A stretch of 64,000 nucleotides of DNA from Fodinibacter sp963833495. Lineage in GTDB: Bacteria > Actinomycetota > Actinomycetes > Actinomycetales > Dermatophilaceae. Below the pieces are notes generated by a model. The model was not told the DNA's origin. It searched no databases and was given only the letters and a program-made list of their open reading frames with translations. The position numbers and the translations under genes are program-made. The stretch lies in the NCBI GenBank assembly GCA_963833495.1, contig CAWHYJ010000021.1, positions 62,001 through 126,000 on the forward strand, in the 5' to 3' direction. Shown here piece after piece: positions 35,782 through 42,722 of the stretch (the first letter of the stretch is position 1; each line of letters starts with the position of its first letter).

Positions 35782-35853
35782 TGGGGTATGGTGTAATTGG
35801 CAACACTGGTGATTCTGGTTCATCCGTTCTAGGTTCGAGTCCTGGTACCCCAG
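35782..35853 (+). tRNA. tRNA-Gln (anticodon CTG)
   Basis: The acceptor stem TGGGGTA pairs with TACCCCA, the D arm is GTGT...ACAC, the anticodon stem GGTGA/TCATC holds the loop TTCTGGT with anticodon CTG, and the T arm CTAGG-TTCGAGT-CCTGG is complete. The discriminator base is G; CCA is not encoded. The first bases are part of an 18-bp palindrome. Confidence 0.95.
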
Positions 35854-35887
35854 CTCTCGCCCTCGGCCCGACCGGCCGCGGGCGATT

Positions 35888-35948
35888 CGGAGAAAGTCCC
35901 ACCGTTCGGTAAGGTTCTTCTCCGTTGCCCGCCGCGTCAGAACGGTGG
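35888..35948 (+). promoter_or_regulatory. interleaved inverted repeats around the tRNA-Glu promoter
   Basis: CGGAGAA (35888-35894) pairs with TTCTCCG (35918-35924), and CCACCGTTC (35899-35907) pairs with GAACGGTGG (35940-35948). The two pairs cross each other (A-B-A'-B'), as in a pseudoknot. TAAGGT (35910-35915) inside them is a likely -10 for tRNA-Glu. Confidence 0.5.
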
Positions 35949-35960
35949 ACAAGAGGTCAC

Positions 35961-36033
35961 GGCCCCGTTGTGTAGTGGCCTAGCACGCCGCCCTCTCAAG
36001 GCGGTAGCGCGGGTTCGAATCCCGTCGGGGCTA
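35961..36033 (+). tRNA. tRNA-Glu (anticodon CTC)
   Basis: GGCCCCG pairs with CGGGGCT (first pair G-T), the D arm is GTGTAGTGGCCTAGCAC, the anticodon stem CCGCC/GGCGG holds CTCTCAA with anticodon CTC, and the T arm is GCGGG-TTCGAAT-CCCGT. The discriminator is A; CCA is not encoded. Confidence 0.95.
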
Positions 36034-36037
36034 CAAC

Positions 36038-36073
36038 GCCAAACCCCCTGGTCAGCCGGGGGGTTTGGCTGTT
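36038..36073 (+). terminator. terminator of tRNA-Glu
   Basis: GCCAAACCCCC (36038-36048) pairs with GGGGGTTTGGC (36059-36069) and TGTTT follows. It lies 4 bases after the tRNA. Confidence 0.85.
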
Positions 36074-36129
36074 TCCTGCCCACCGAGTGCGACGTTGTCC
36101 GCTCGGGCGCGCAACGAGGGCACGACCGT

Positions 36130-36763
36130 TCATGCGGCGGCGTCGATGCCGTCGGCCACCTCGTCGAGACGGCCTCAGGGGCGCTGAGTCGCCGCTGGCG
36201 CGCAGCACGGCGCCGATGGCAGTGGCCGAGGAGACCAGGCCGATCGCGCAGGCGATCATCAGGCCGTCAACGGTCATCCGCCGGCGGCCGACGCGGGACA
36301 GGTCGCACGCGAAGATCGCGAGGGCGACCACCGCCGCGAGCGCGAAGCCGAGGTGGCCGACATCCGCGAGCCCGACGGCGGGGACAGGTGCGTCGAGCAC
36401 CAGCTCGTACCAGTCCCAGACCGCCTTCCCGGCGGCCCACGACAGGGACGCCAGGGCCAGCGCACCCCAGGCGAGCCCTAGCCGCCCCGCCGAGGCAGCC
36501 GCGGCCAACGCGCATTTGGTCGCCGCCAGCAGCGCAACCACGGTCTCGCCCAGGTCGGAGAACGCGGCACTCACGCTGCCGGTGGCGTAGTGGACGACCG
36601 CCCGGACCAGCACGACACCGGTCAGGACGCCGACCAGCCATCGAGCCCGGTCCGGCCACCCCGATGTCAGGCCAGTCATCAGCCACGTCCGCTTGAGTTG
36701 GTCGAGCCTCTCCTCGAGGGTCCGGCAAACGCGGACCCAGGGTGCGTCGCCGAACTCGCGCAC
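36130..36763 (-). pseudogene. remnant of a membrane-anchored signalling protein (middle missing)
   Basis: The N-terminal part from 36763 (or ATG 36683) has about five hydrophobic helices with conserved-looking ADVGHLGFALAAVVALAIFA and TVDGLMIACAIGLVSSATA, the style of membrane sensor domains in front of GGDEF/EAL proteins. After RASGDSAP (near 36190) the frame loses gene character. In the next frame RLDEVADGIDAAA and a stop (36130-36132) look like a true C-terminus. So both ends remain and a central catalytic part is missing. A GGDEF/EAL origin is an inference. The longer frame runs into the tRNA-Glu and is not credible. Confidence 0.5.
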
Positions 36764-36840
36764 CTCTGTCAGTGTGTCGCGGTGGGCGCTCGAGCCCTGA
36801 CGATCGCGGTGTCGTGCCGCACGACCCCTTCAGCGAACCC

Positions 36841-37464
36841 TCAACCGGCGGGGGTCGTCCCAGTCACCCGCTGGGCGCTGACCGCCTCCTGGGCCACCCG
36901 CCGCAGCGCGGTGAGCACCGGGTCGAGCATCACCGTGCCGATGACCACCGTGCGCAGCGCCTCCTCGGGCGTCCTGGCCCGCTCCGCCACGGTGAGGTCG
37001 ACGTCGGCCACCCCCTGCACCGCCTGGGCGTACTGCCGCAGCACGGTTGGAGGCAGGCCCACCCCGGCGCGCTGCGCCGCGCGCAGGGCCGCGGACAGCG
37101 ACCGCAGGGCCGGGGCGTCGGGCGAGACGTGCCAGCCGAGGTCCTCGACCAGGGCGACGGCATCCGGGTCGACCGGGTGGTCGGCCGCCGGTGCGGGCAT
37201 GGCGCAGGCCGCCACGCCGAACAGGTCGTGCCGCGTGGGCGGCGGGGCGTCCAGTGCGCCGAGGATCGACCGCACGCCGGCGATGGCGACGCCGCCCTGC
37301 TCGACCAGGGCGCGCACCAGCCGCACCCGCTCCACGTGCTCGTCGCCGTACTCGGCGCGCGTTCGGGAGGTGGGTCGGCCCGGCATCAGGATGCCCTCGC
37401 GCAGGTAGTACTTCAGGGTGTGGACGGGGACGTCGGTGGCCTCGCTGAGCTCGGAGATGCGCAC
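36841..37464 (-). CDS. MerR-family transcriptional regulator
   Basis: The 207-residue product has the MerR winged helix at residues 1-70 (VRISELSEATDVPVHTLKYY, then LREGILMPGRPTSRTRAEYG), a linker helix and a C-terminal effector domain of about 130 residues without a Cys-rich metal site, so a metal sensor is unlikely. The GTG start at 37464 has AGGAGG 5 bases upstream. It is divergent from a DUF4188 gene; a 19-bp perfect inverted repeat lies between them and is the likely operator. Confidence 0.88.
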   Translation of the reverse strand: MRISELSEATDVPVHTLKYYLREGILMPGRPTSRTRAEYGDEHVERVRLVRALVEQGGVAIAGVRSILGALDAPPPTRHDLFGVAACAMPAPAADHPVDPDAVALVEDLGWHVSPDAPALRSLSAALRAAQRAGVGLPPTVLRQYAQAVQGVADVDLTVAERARTPEEALRTVVIGTVMLDPVLTALRRVAQEAVSAQRVTGTTPAG

Positions 37465-37481
37465 CGGGTCCTCCTGCGGTC

Positions 37482-37544
37482 TTGACAATGGATAGTGCTG
37501 CTGTCCAATATGGCACGACAGCGTGTTGGACAGCAGCACTATCC
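37482..37544. promoter_or_regulatory. divergent promoter with 19-bp perfect inverted repeat
   Basis: GGATAGTGCTGCTGTCCAA (37490-37508) is repeated in inverse at 37526-37544, 17 bases apart. Each arm also contains an imperfect dyad (GGATAG-N5-CTGTCC). TTGACA (37482-37487) and CAATAT (37506-37511) are 18 bases apart and face the DUF4188 gene; the left arm fills their spacer, the usual MerR position. Confidence 0.7.
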
Positions 37545-37555
37545 AAGGAGACGAC

Positions 37556-38056
37556 ATGACGAACCGCACCACGCATGCCTACGACGGCCCGCTCGCCCTG
37601 TTCCTCATCGGCGTGCGCATCCACCAGCCCTGGCGGGTCGGCGTCGTCGGGCAGGTGATCCGCGCGATGCCGCCGATGATCGCCGAGCTCGAGCGGAACA
37701 AGGCCGCCGCCGCACGCGGCGAGGAGGAGTCGCTGGGCTACCTCGGCAGCCGCTCCACGGTCGACCTCACCGGCACCACGATGATCCAGTGGTGGCGCAG
37801 CACCGACGACATCTACGCCTACGCCAGCAGCACCGACCACCGGCACCGCGAGGCGTGGCTGGAGTTCTACCGCAAGGCCAAGAACGCCCCGCGGGCGCTC
37901 ACCATCTGGCACGAGACGTATGCCGTGCAGCCCGGAGGGGCGGAGAGCCTCTACGCCACCGACCGCCCGTACGGCCTCGGCGCCGTGGCCGGCGTGGTGC
38001 CCGTCGGGCGGCGCGGGGAGTCGGCGCACGAGCGGCTCGGCGGCAAGGTCGCCTGA
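37556..38056 (+). CDS. DUF4188 family protein (monooxygenase-like)
   Basis: The 166-residue product starts MTNRTTHAYDGPLALFLIGV and contains RIHQPWRVG, SLGYLGSRS, TMIQWWRSTDDIYAYAS and HREAWLEFYRKAKN, the pattern of DUF4188, a family with a dimeric alpha-beta barrel fold like YdhR-type monooxygenases. No function is established. AAGGAG lies 7 bases before ATG 37556. Control by the divergent MerR protein is inferred from the shared operator. Confidence 0.8.
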   Translation: MTNRTTHAYDGPLALFLIGVRIHQPWRVGVVGQVIRAMPPMIAELERNKAAAARGEEESLGYLGSRSTVDLTGTTMIQWWRSTDDIYAYASSTDHRHREAWLEFYRKAKNAPRALTIWHETYAVQPGGAESLYATDRPYGLGAVAGVVPVGRRGESAHERLGGKVA

Positions 38057-38063
38057 CCTGTTG

Positions 38064-38399
38064 TCAGGCGCTGGCGCGCAGCAGCGAGGCCCAGGCGCAG
38101 ACCCGGGAGTCGATCTCGTGGTCGCCGGTGGCGGCGTGCACCAGCCAGGCGTCGGCGAGGTCCTCGGCCACCGGCCACCGGTTCTCCCAGGTCACCAGGC
38201 GCTCGGCCAGCAGGTCGAACACGTCGTCGCACAGCGCCGGCGCGAAGACGGTGACCGGGGTGGCCGCCCGGGTGAGGGCCGCCGCCCGGCGGGCCGCCGT
38301 CGGGCCACCCCCCACGACGATCGCCCGCCGGCCGGGCCTCGGGAAGCCGAGCAGCCTGGTTCGGTCACGGGCGATGCGCTGGGCGGGGCTGAGGGACAT
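38064..38399 (-). CDS. stand-alone NAD-binding domain of siroheme synthase type
   Basis: The 111-residue product has the Rossmann start GRRAIVVGGGPTAARRAAAL and then TPVTVFAP and DLADAWLVHAATGDHEID, like the precorrin-2 dehydrogenase part of CysG/Met8. The dimerisation and chelatase parts are absent, so it is half the usual minimum size. AGGAGG precedes ATG 38399. It may be a specialised small protein or a reduced gene. Its end converges on the DUF4188 gene. Confidence 0.65.
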   Translation of the reverse strand: MSLSPAQRIARDRTRLLGFPRPGRRAIVVGGGPTAARRAAALTRAATPVTVFAPALCDDVFDLLAERLVTWENRWPVAEDLADAWLVHAATGDHEIDSRVCAWASLLRASA

Positions 38400-38497
38400 G
38401 GAGCGACCTCCTCGCGCGGGCGGAACGGGTGTGGTCGCACCCTGCCCCCGCGGTGTTGCATCGGGACGCGCGCCATGTGACATCCATGTTGCGTCCC

Positions 38498-38577
38498 CCC
38501 GACATATTGCGGATCTCCCACCCCGCGCGAGGCGGCACCGCCACTCAGCCCGGGTGGGAGATCCGCAATATGTCGGG
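38498..38577. repeat. 26-bp perfect inverted repeat between two minus-strand genes
   Basis: CCCGACATATTGCGGATCTC, continuing to 38523, is the exact reverse complement of 38552-38577. The loop has 28 bases. It starts 12 bases after (in gene direction) the IclR stop and lies about 100 bases upstream of the gene at 38399. It could terminate the IclR transcript, but no T tract is seen, and the arms are less GC-rich than other terminators here. Confidence 0.7.
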
Positions 38578-38589
38578 ACAGAGGGATGG

Positions 38590-39333
38590 TCAGACGTTGT
38601 TCTGGACGTCCTGCTGGGCCGCGTGGCGGGCAAGCACCTCGGTGAGCTTGTTGGCGCCCGCGATCACCGTGGCCGCGTGCAGCCGGCCGGGCTGGCGCGA
38701 GAGCCGCTCGGTCGGCCCCGAGATGGAGACGGCGGCGATCACCCGACCGGAGGGGGAGCGCACCGGCGCCGACACCGAGGCGACGCCGGGCTCGCGCTCG
38801 CCGACGCTCTGCGCCCAGCCGCGGCGGCGCACCCCTGACAGCGCTGTCGCGGTGAAGGCGGCGCCCTGCAGTCCGCGGTGCAGGCGGTCGGGCTCCTCCC
38901 AGGCGAGCAGCACCTGCGCGGCCGACCCGGCGCGCATGGACAGTGTCGCGCCGACCGGGATGGAGTCGCGCAGGCCGACGGGACGCTCGGCCGCCGACAC
39001 GCACACCCGGTGCTCGCCCTGGCGGCGGAAGAGCTGGGCACTCTCGTTGGTGTGGTCGCGCAGCGCGCCGAGCACCGGCCCGGCGGCGGCGAGGAGCCGG
39101 TCCTCACCGGCGGCGGCGGCGAGCTCGCCGAGCCGCGGGCCGAGGATGAAGCGGCCCTGCAGGTCGCGCGTGACGAGCCGGTGGTGCTCGAGCGCGACCG
39201 CGAGGCGGTGCGCCGTGGGGCGCGCCAGGCCGGTCGCCGTCACGAGCTGCGCGAGCGTCGACGGGCCGGCTTCCAGCGCGCTGAGGACGATCGCCGCCTT
39301 GTCGAGAACGCCGACGCCACTAGTGTTGTCCAT
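38590..39333 (-). CDS. IclR-family regulator of leuCD (NdgR/LtbR type)
   Basis: The 247-residue product has an N-terminal winged helix (GPSTLAQLVTATGLARPTAH, residues 24-43) and the IclR effector domain at about 75-240 (GWAQSVGEREPGVASVSAPV). A divergent IclR gene next to leuCD is conserved in actinobacteria, where NdgR and LtbR regulate leuCD and other amino acid genes. The ATG at 39333 is 6 bases after a TAATAT element, so its mRNA is probably leaderless. Confidence 0.88.
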   Translation of the reverse strand: MDNTSGVGVLDKAAIVLSALEAGPSTLAQLVTATGLARPTAHRLAVALEHHRLVTRDLQGRFILGPRLGELAAAAGEDRLLAAAGPVLGALRDHTNESAQLFRRQGEHRVCVSAAERPVGLRDSIPVGATLSMRAGSAAQVLLAWEEPDRLHRGLQGAAFTATALSGVRRRGWAQSVGEREPGVASVSAPVRSPSGRVIAAVSISGPTERLSRQPGRLHAATVIAGANKLTEVLARHAAQQDVQNNV

Positions 39334-39339
39334 GTCTTG

Positions 39340-39366
39340 ATATTAGCGTCTCAGTGCCTGAGACGC
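39340..39366. promoter_or_regulatory. iclR promoter element and palindromic operator
   Basis: GCGTCTCA-GTGCC-TGAGACGC (39346-39366) is a perfect 8-bp dyad. The minus-strand TAATAT (39340-39345) touches it and serves the regulator gene. The position is right for autoregulation and for control of leuCD, which starts 122 bases away. Confidence 0.65.
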
Positions 39367-39487
39367 ACGTCCATCGACAACTCCCCCGTGCGAATCTCGG
39401 GAGACGGCCGAGGGCGCCCACTGGCGCCCGGCTGTTCGCAGGTGTCGTACGACCGCTCGTCCGGCGGTCCGTCGTGGAGGTGGAGCA

Positions 39488-40903
39488 ATGGCCGGAACAC
39501 TGGCCGAGAAGGTCTGGGAGTCCCACGTGGTGCGCCGCGGGGAGGGCGAGCCCGACCTGCTCTACATCGACCTGCACCTGCTGCACGAGGTCACCAGCCC
39601 GCAGGCCTTCGACGGGCTGCGGCTGTCGGGGCGTCCGGTGCGCCGCACCGACCTCACCCTGGCCACCGAGGACCACAACGTTCCCACGACGCCCGGCCCG
39701 ATCACCGACCTCACCAGCCGCACCCAGGTCGAGACGCTGCGTCGCAACTGCGCGGAGTTCGGCGTCACCCTCTACCCGATGGGCGACAAGGAGCAGGGCA
39801 TCGTGCACGTCGTCGGCCCGCAGCTGGGGCTCACCCAGCCCGGCATGACGATCGTCTGCGGCGACAGCCACACCTCGACGCACGGGGCGTTCGGGGCGCT
39901 CGCGTTCGGCATCGGCACCTCAGAGGTCGAGCACGTGCTCGCCACCCAGACCCTGCCGCTCAAGCCGTTCAGGACGATGGCGATCACCGTCGAGGGCGAG
40001 CTGGCCGACGGCGTCACCGCCAAGGACATCGTGCTCGCCGTCATCGCGAAGATCGGAACCGGCGGGGGACAGGGCTACGTGCTCGAGTACCGCGGCAGCG
40101 CCATCCGCGCGCTGTCGATGGAAGCCCGGATGACGGTGTGCAACATGTCGATCGAAGCGGGCGCCCGGGCAGGGATGATCGCGCCCGACGACACGACCTA
40201 CGACTACCTCCGCGGGCGTGACCACGCGCCGACCGGCGCCGAGTGGGACGCCGCGGTCGAGGCCTGGAGCCACCTGCGCAGCGACGACGACGCCGAGTTC
40301 GACGAGGAGGTCGTGCTCGACGCCGACACCCTCACGCCGTTCGTCACCTGGGGCACCAACCCCGGCCAGGGCGCCCCGCTCGGCGCCGCCGTGCCCGACC
40401 CCGAGCTGATGCCCGACGAGAACGACAAGGCCAACGCCCGCCGCGCCCTCGAGTACATGGGCCTGCAGGCCGGAACCCCGCTGCGCGACGTGCACGTCGA
40501 CACGGTGTTCCTCGGCTCGTGCACCAACGGGCGGATCGAGGACCTGCGGGCCGCCGCCGAGGTGATCCAGGGCCGCCACGTCGCCGAGGGCGTGCGGATG
40601 CTCGTGGTGCCCGGCTCGGCACGGGTGCGACTGCAGGCCGAGAGCGAGGGGCTCGACCAGGTGTTCACCGCCGCCGGCGCCGAGTGGCGCCTGGCCGGCT
40701 GCTCGATGTGCCTGGGCATGAACCCCGACCAGCTCGCGCCGGGCGAGCGCAGCGCCTCGACGTCGAACCGCAACTTCGAGGGACGCCAGGGCAAGGGTGG
40801 CCGCACGCACCTGGTCAGCCCACTGGTCGCCGCCGCCACCGCCGTGCGCGGCACGCTGTCCAGCCCGGCCGATCTCGAGCCCGCGAGCAGGGGGAGCAAC
40901 TGA
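39488..40903 (+). CDS. leuC: 3-isopropylmalate dehydratase large subunit
   Basis: The 471-residue aconitase-family protein isomerises 2- to 3-isopropylmalate. It begins AGTLAEKVWESHVVRRGEGE and has the iron-sulfur cysteines in VFLGSCTNGRIEDL and GCSMCLGMNPD, with CGDSHTSTHGAFGALAFGIG near residues 125-145 and NRNFEGRQGKGG at the end. GGAGGTGGAGCA lies before the ATG. It overlaps leuD. Confidence 0.95.
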   Translation: MAGTLAEKVWESHVVRRGEGEPDLLYIDLHLLHEVTSPQAFDGLRLSGRPVRRTDLTLATEDHNVPTTPGPITDLTSRTQVETLRRNCAEFGVTLYPMGDKEQGIVHVVGPQLGLTQPGMTIVCGDSHTSTHGAFGALAFGIGTSEVEHVLATQTLPLKPFRTMAITVEGELADGVTAKDIVLAVIAKIGTGGGQGYVLEYRGSAIRALSMEARMTVCNMSIEAGARAGMIAPDDTTYDYLRGRDHAPTGAEWDAAVEAWSHLRSDDDAEFDEEVVLDADTLTPFVTWGTNPGQGAPLGAAVPDPELMPDENDKANARRALEYMGLQAGTPLRDVHVDTVFLGSCTNGRIEDLRAAAEVIQGRHVAEGVRMLVVPGSARVRLQAESEGLDQVFTAAGAEWRLAGCSMCLGMNPDQLAPGERSASTSNRNFEGRQGKGGRTHLVSPLVAAATAVRGTLSSPADLEPASRGSN

Positions 40904-41493
40904 TGGACGCCTTCACGACCCACACCGGCATCGGGGTACCGCTGCGCCGCAGCAACGTCGACACCGACCAGATCATCCCGGCCGTGTACCTGAAGCGGGT
41001 GACCCGCACCGGTTTCGAGGACGGCCTGTTCGCGGCCTGGCGGGGAGACGAGACGTTCGTGCTCAACGACCCGAACTTCTCGGCCGGCTCGGTGCTCGTG
41101 GCCGGGCCCGACTTCGGCACCGGTTCCTCACGCGAGCACGCGGTGTGGGCGCTGATGAACTACGGCTTCCGGGTGGTCATCTCGTCGCGCTTCGCCGACA
41201 TCTTCCGCGGCAACAGCGGCAAGCAGGGACTGCTCACCGCGCAGTGCAGCCAGGACGACGTCGAGCTGCTCTGGAAGCTGCTCGAGAACCACCCGGGCAC
41301 CTCGGTGACGGTCGACCTGGTGTCGCGCACCGTCACCGCGGGCGACATCGTCGCGAGCTTCGGGGTCGACGACTACACCCGCTGGCGGCTGCTCGAGGGC
41401 CTCGACGACATCAGCCTCACCCTGCGGCACGAGGCCGACATCACCGCCTACGAGGCCGGGCGCCCGAGCTGGAAGCCGACCGTCACCGCCTGA
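40903..41493 (+). CDS. leuD: 3-isopropylmalate dehydratase small subunit
   Basis: The 196-residue subunit begins MDAFTTHTGIGVPLRRSNVD and has the family patterns NVDTDQIIPAVYLK and GPDFGTGSSREHAVWAL. It forms the swivel domain of the enzyme with LeuC. The ATG overlaps the leuC stop (TGATG), so the two subunits are translationally coupled. Confidence 0.95.
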   Translation: MDAFTTHTGIGVPLRRSNVDTDQIIPAVYLKRVTRTGFEDGLFAAWRGDETFVLNDPNFSAGSVLVAGPDFGTGSSREHAVWALMNYGFRVVISSRFADIFRGNSGKQGLLTAQCSQDDVELLWKLLENHPGTSVTVDLVSRTVTAGDIVASFGVDDYTRWRLLEGLDDISLTLRHEADITAYEAGRPSWKPTVTA

Positions 41494-41519
41494 GCAGTTT
41501 CGTTCTGGCACAACGCGAT

Positions 41520-41555
41520 CGGATGCCGTGACACGACGCCCGCTCACGGCATCCG
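41520..41555 (+). terminator. 12-bp inverted repeat after leuD
   Basis: CGGATGCCGTGA (41520-41531) pairs perfectly with TCACGGCATCCG (41544-41555). It lies 27 bases after the leuD stop. Both arms contain the CGGATGCC string that is abundant in this genome. Confidence 0.55.
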
Positions 41556-41645
41556 TGTTACTGCTGTGACGCATGTGACGCAAAGAGCCGCTCTCGACCC
41601 CCGCGAACCCGTTGCGGCACAACGGATAACACGCCGCCGCAATGG

Positions 41646-41674
41646 TGGACTCTCTGCCTGAGCAGGCATAACGT
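41646..41674 (+). promoter_or_regulatory. candidate promoter of the HU gene
   Basis: TGGACT (41646-41651) and TAACGT (41669-41674) are 17 bases apart, giving a leader of about 73 bases. GTGACGCA-like repeats (41573-41582) lie upstream. Confidence 0.4.
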
Positions 41675-41753
41675 CGACTCAGGCCGGGCATCCGCCGGCC
41701 TGACATCGCCGTCGGGCGTTTTCCCGGCGCCGTCCCGACTTGGAGTGGTCCAC

Positions 41754-42635
41754 GTGAACAAGGCAGATCTCGTCAGGGAGCTGGAGAAGCGACTGGGCGG
41801 CCGGAGGGCCGCCAACGACGCCCTGGACGCGGTGCTCGACACCATCGTCCGTGAGGTCGTGCGGGGTGGGAAGGTGTCGATCACCGGCTTCGGCACGTTC
41901 GACCGCGTCGAGCGCGCGGCACGCACCGGGCGCAACCCGCACACCGGCACCTCGGTGCGCATCCCGAAGTCGAAGGCGCCGCGCTTCCGCGCCGGCACCT
42001 CGTTCAAGGCCTACGTCAAGAAGCCGAGCACCCTGTCCAAGAACGCGCCTGCGACCGGTCGCGCAGCGGCTGGTGCTGCGGGTGCCGCGGCCGGTGCGGC
42101 CGTCGCCGTCGCGACGGCACCGGTGAAGGCAGCAGCCCGCACGGCCGCCGCCGCCACTGGCACGGCCAAGACCGCCGCCAAGAAGGTCGCGTCCACCACC
42201 ACGGCGACGGCCCGCAAGGCCACCGGCACGACGAAGACCGCCGCCAAGAAGGCGCCGGCCAAGGCGGCCGCGACGAAGGCGACCGCGACGAAGGCGGCGA
42301 CCAGGACCGCATCGAAGGCGGCGCCCGCCAAGACGGCCGCCAAGAAGGCGCCGGCCAAGGCGGCGCCGGCCAAGACGGCCGCGAAGAGGGCGCCGGCGAA
42401 GGCGGCCGCGACGAAGGCGGCGACCAAGACGGCATCGAAGGCTGCGGCCAAGACCACCGCGAAGAAGGCCCCGGCCACGAAGACGACGGCCACCAAGGCC
42501 ACCGCCAAGAAGGCCCCGGCCAAGGCCGCGGCCACGAAGGCTGCGGCCAAGACCACCGCGAAGAAGACCCCGGCCAAGAAGACGACGGCCACCAAGGCCA
42601 CCGCCAAGAAGACGACGGGGCGTAACCCCCGCTAG
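41754..42635 (+). CDS. hup: HU-family nucleoid protein with long Lys/Ala-rich tail (HupB-like)
   Basis: The 293-residue product has an N-terminal HU domain (about 1-92): NKADLVRELEKRLGG, then SITGFGTFDRVERAARTGRN and the DNA-binding arm. From about residue 100 the chain is almost only Ala, Lys, Thr and Pro in repeats such as KKAPAKAA and TKAATKTA, like a eukaryotic H1 tail and mycobacterial HupB. The tail here is about 195 residues, roughly twice that of mycobacterial HupB. The repeats could vary in number by slippage. GGAG lies before GTG 41754. HU packs DNA; the tail binds DNA and may be modified. Confidence 0.93.
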   Translation: MNKADLVRELEKRLGGRRAANDALDAVLDTIVREVVRGGKVSITGFGTFDRVERAARTGRNPHTGTSVRIPKSKAPRFRAGTSFKAYVKKPSTLSKNAPATGRAAAGAAGAAAGAAVAVATAPVKAAARTAAAATGTAKTAAKKVASTTTATARKATGTTKTAAKKAPAKAAATKATATKAATRTASKAAPAKTAAKKAPAKAAPAKTAAKRAPAKAAATKAATKTASKAAAKTTAKKAPATKTTATKATAKKAPAKAAATKAAAKTTAKKTPAKKTTATKATAKKTTGRNPR

Positions 42636-42658
42636 GAGCGGACGCCCGATCACACCAC

Positions 42659-42712
42659 GACGCCGCGCGGCGGTGACGGTCCAGCCGTCGCCGCAGCGCG
42701 GCGTCTGTGTTT
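42659..42712 (+). terminator. terminator of the HU gene
   Basis: GACGCCGCGC (42659-42668) pairs with GCGCGGCGTC (42696-42705); inside, GCGG and GACGG pair with CCGTC and CCGC. TGTGTTT follows. Confidence 0.8.
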
Positions 42713-42722
42713 GGCTGGACCC

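Noticed and set aside
35996..36130. Extension of the minus-strand membrane gene into tRNA-Glu.
   Set aside because: The translation becomes Arg-rich and crosses the terminator and tRNA; a stop in the next frame at 36130 is more plausible.
39367..39487. A leucine leader peptide before leuC.
   Set aside because: I read the interval in three frames and found no short frame with a run of branched-chain codons; hairpins there are weak.
42050..42635. Tandem repeats in the HU gene as a CRISPR-like or satellite array.
   Set aside because: They are in frame, encode the Lys/Ala tail and have no spacer pattern.
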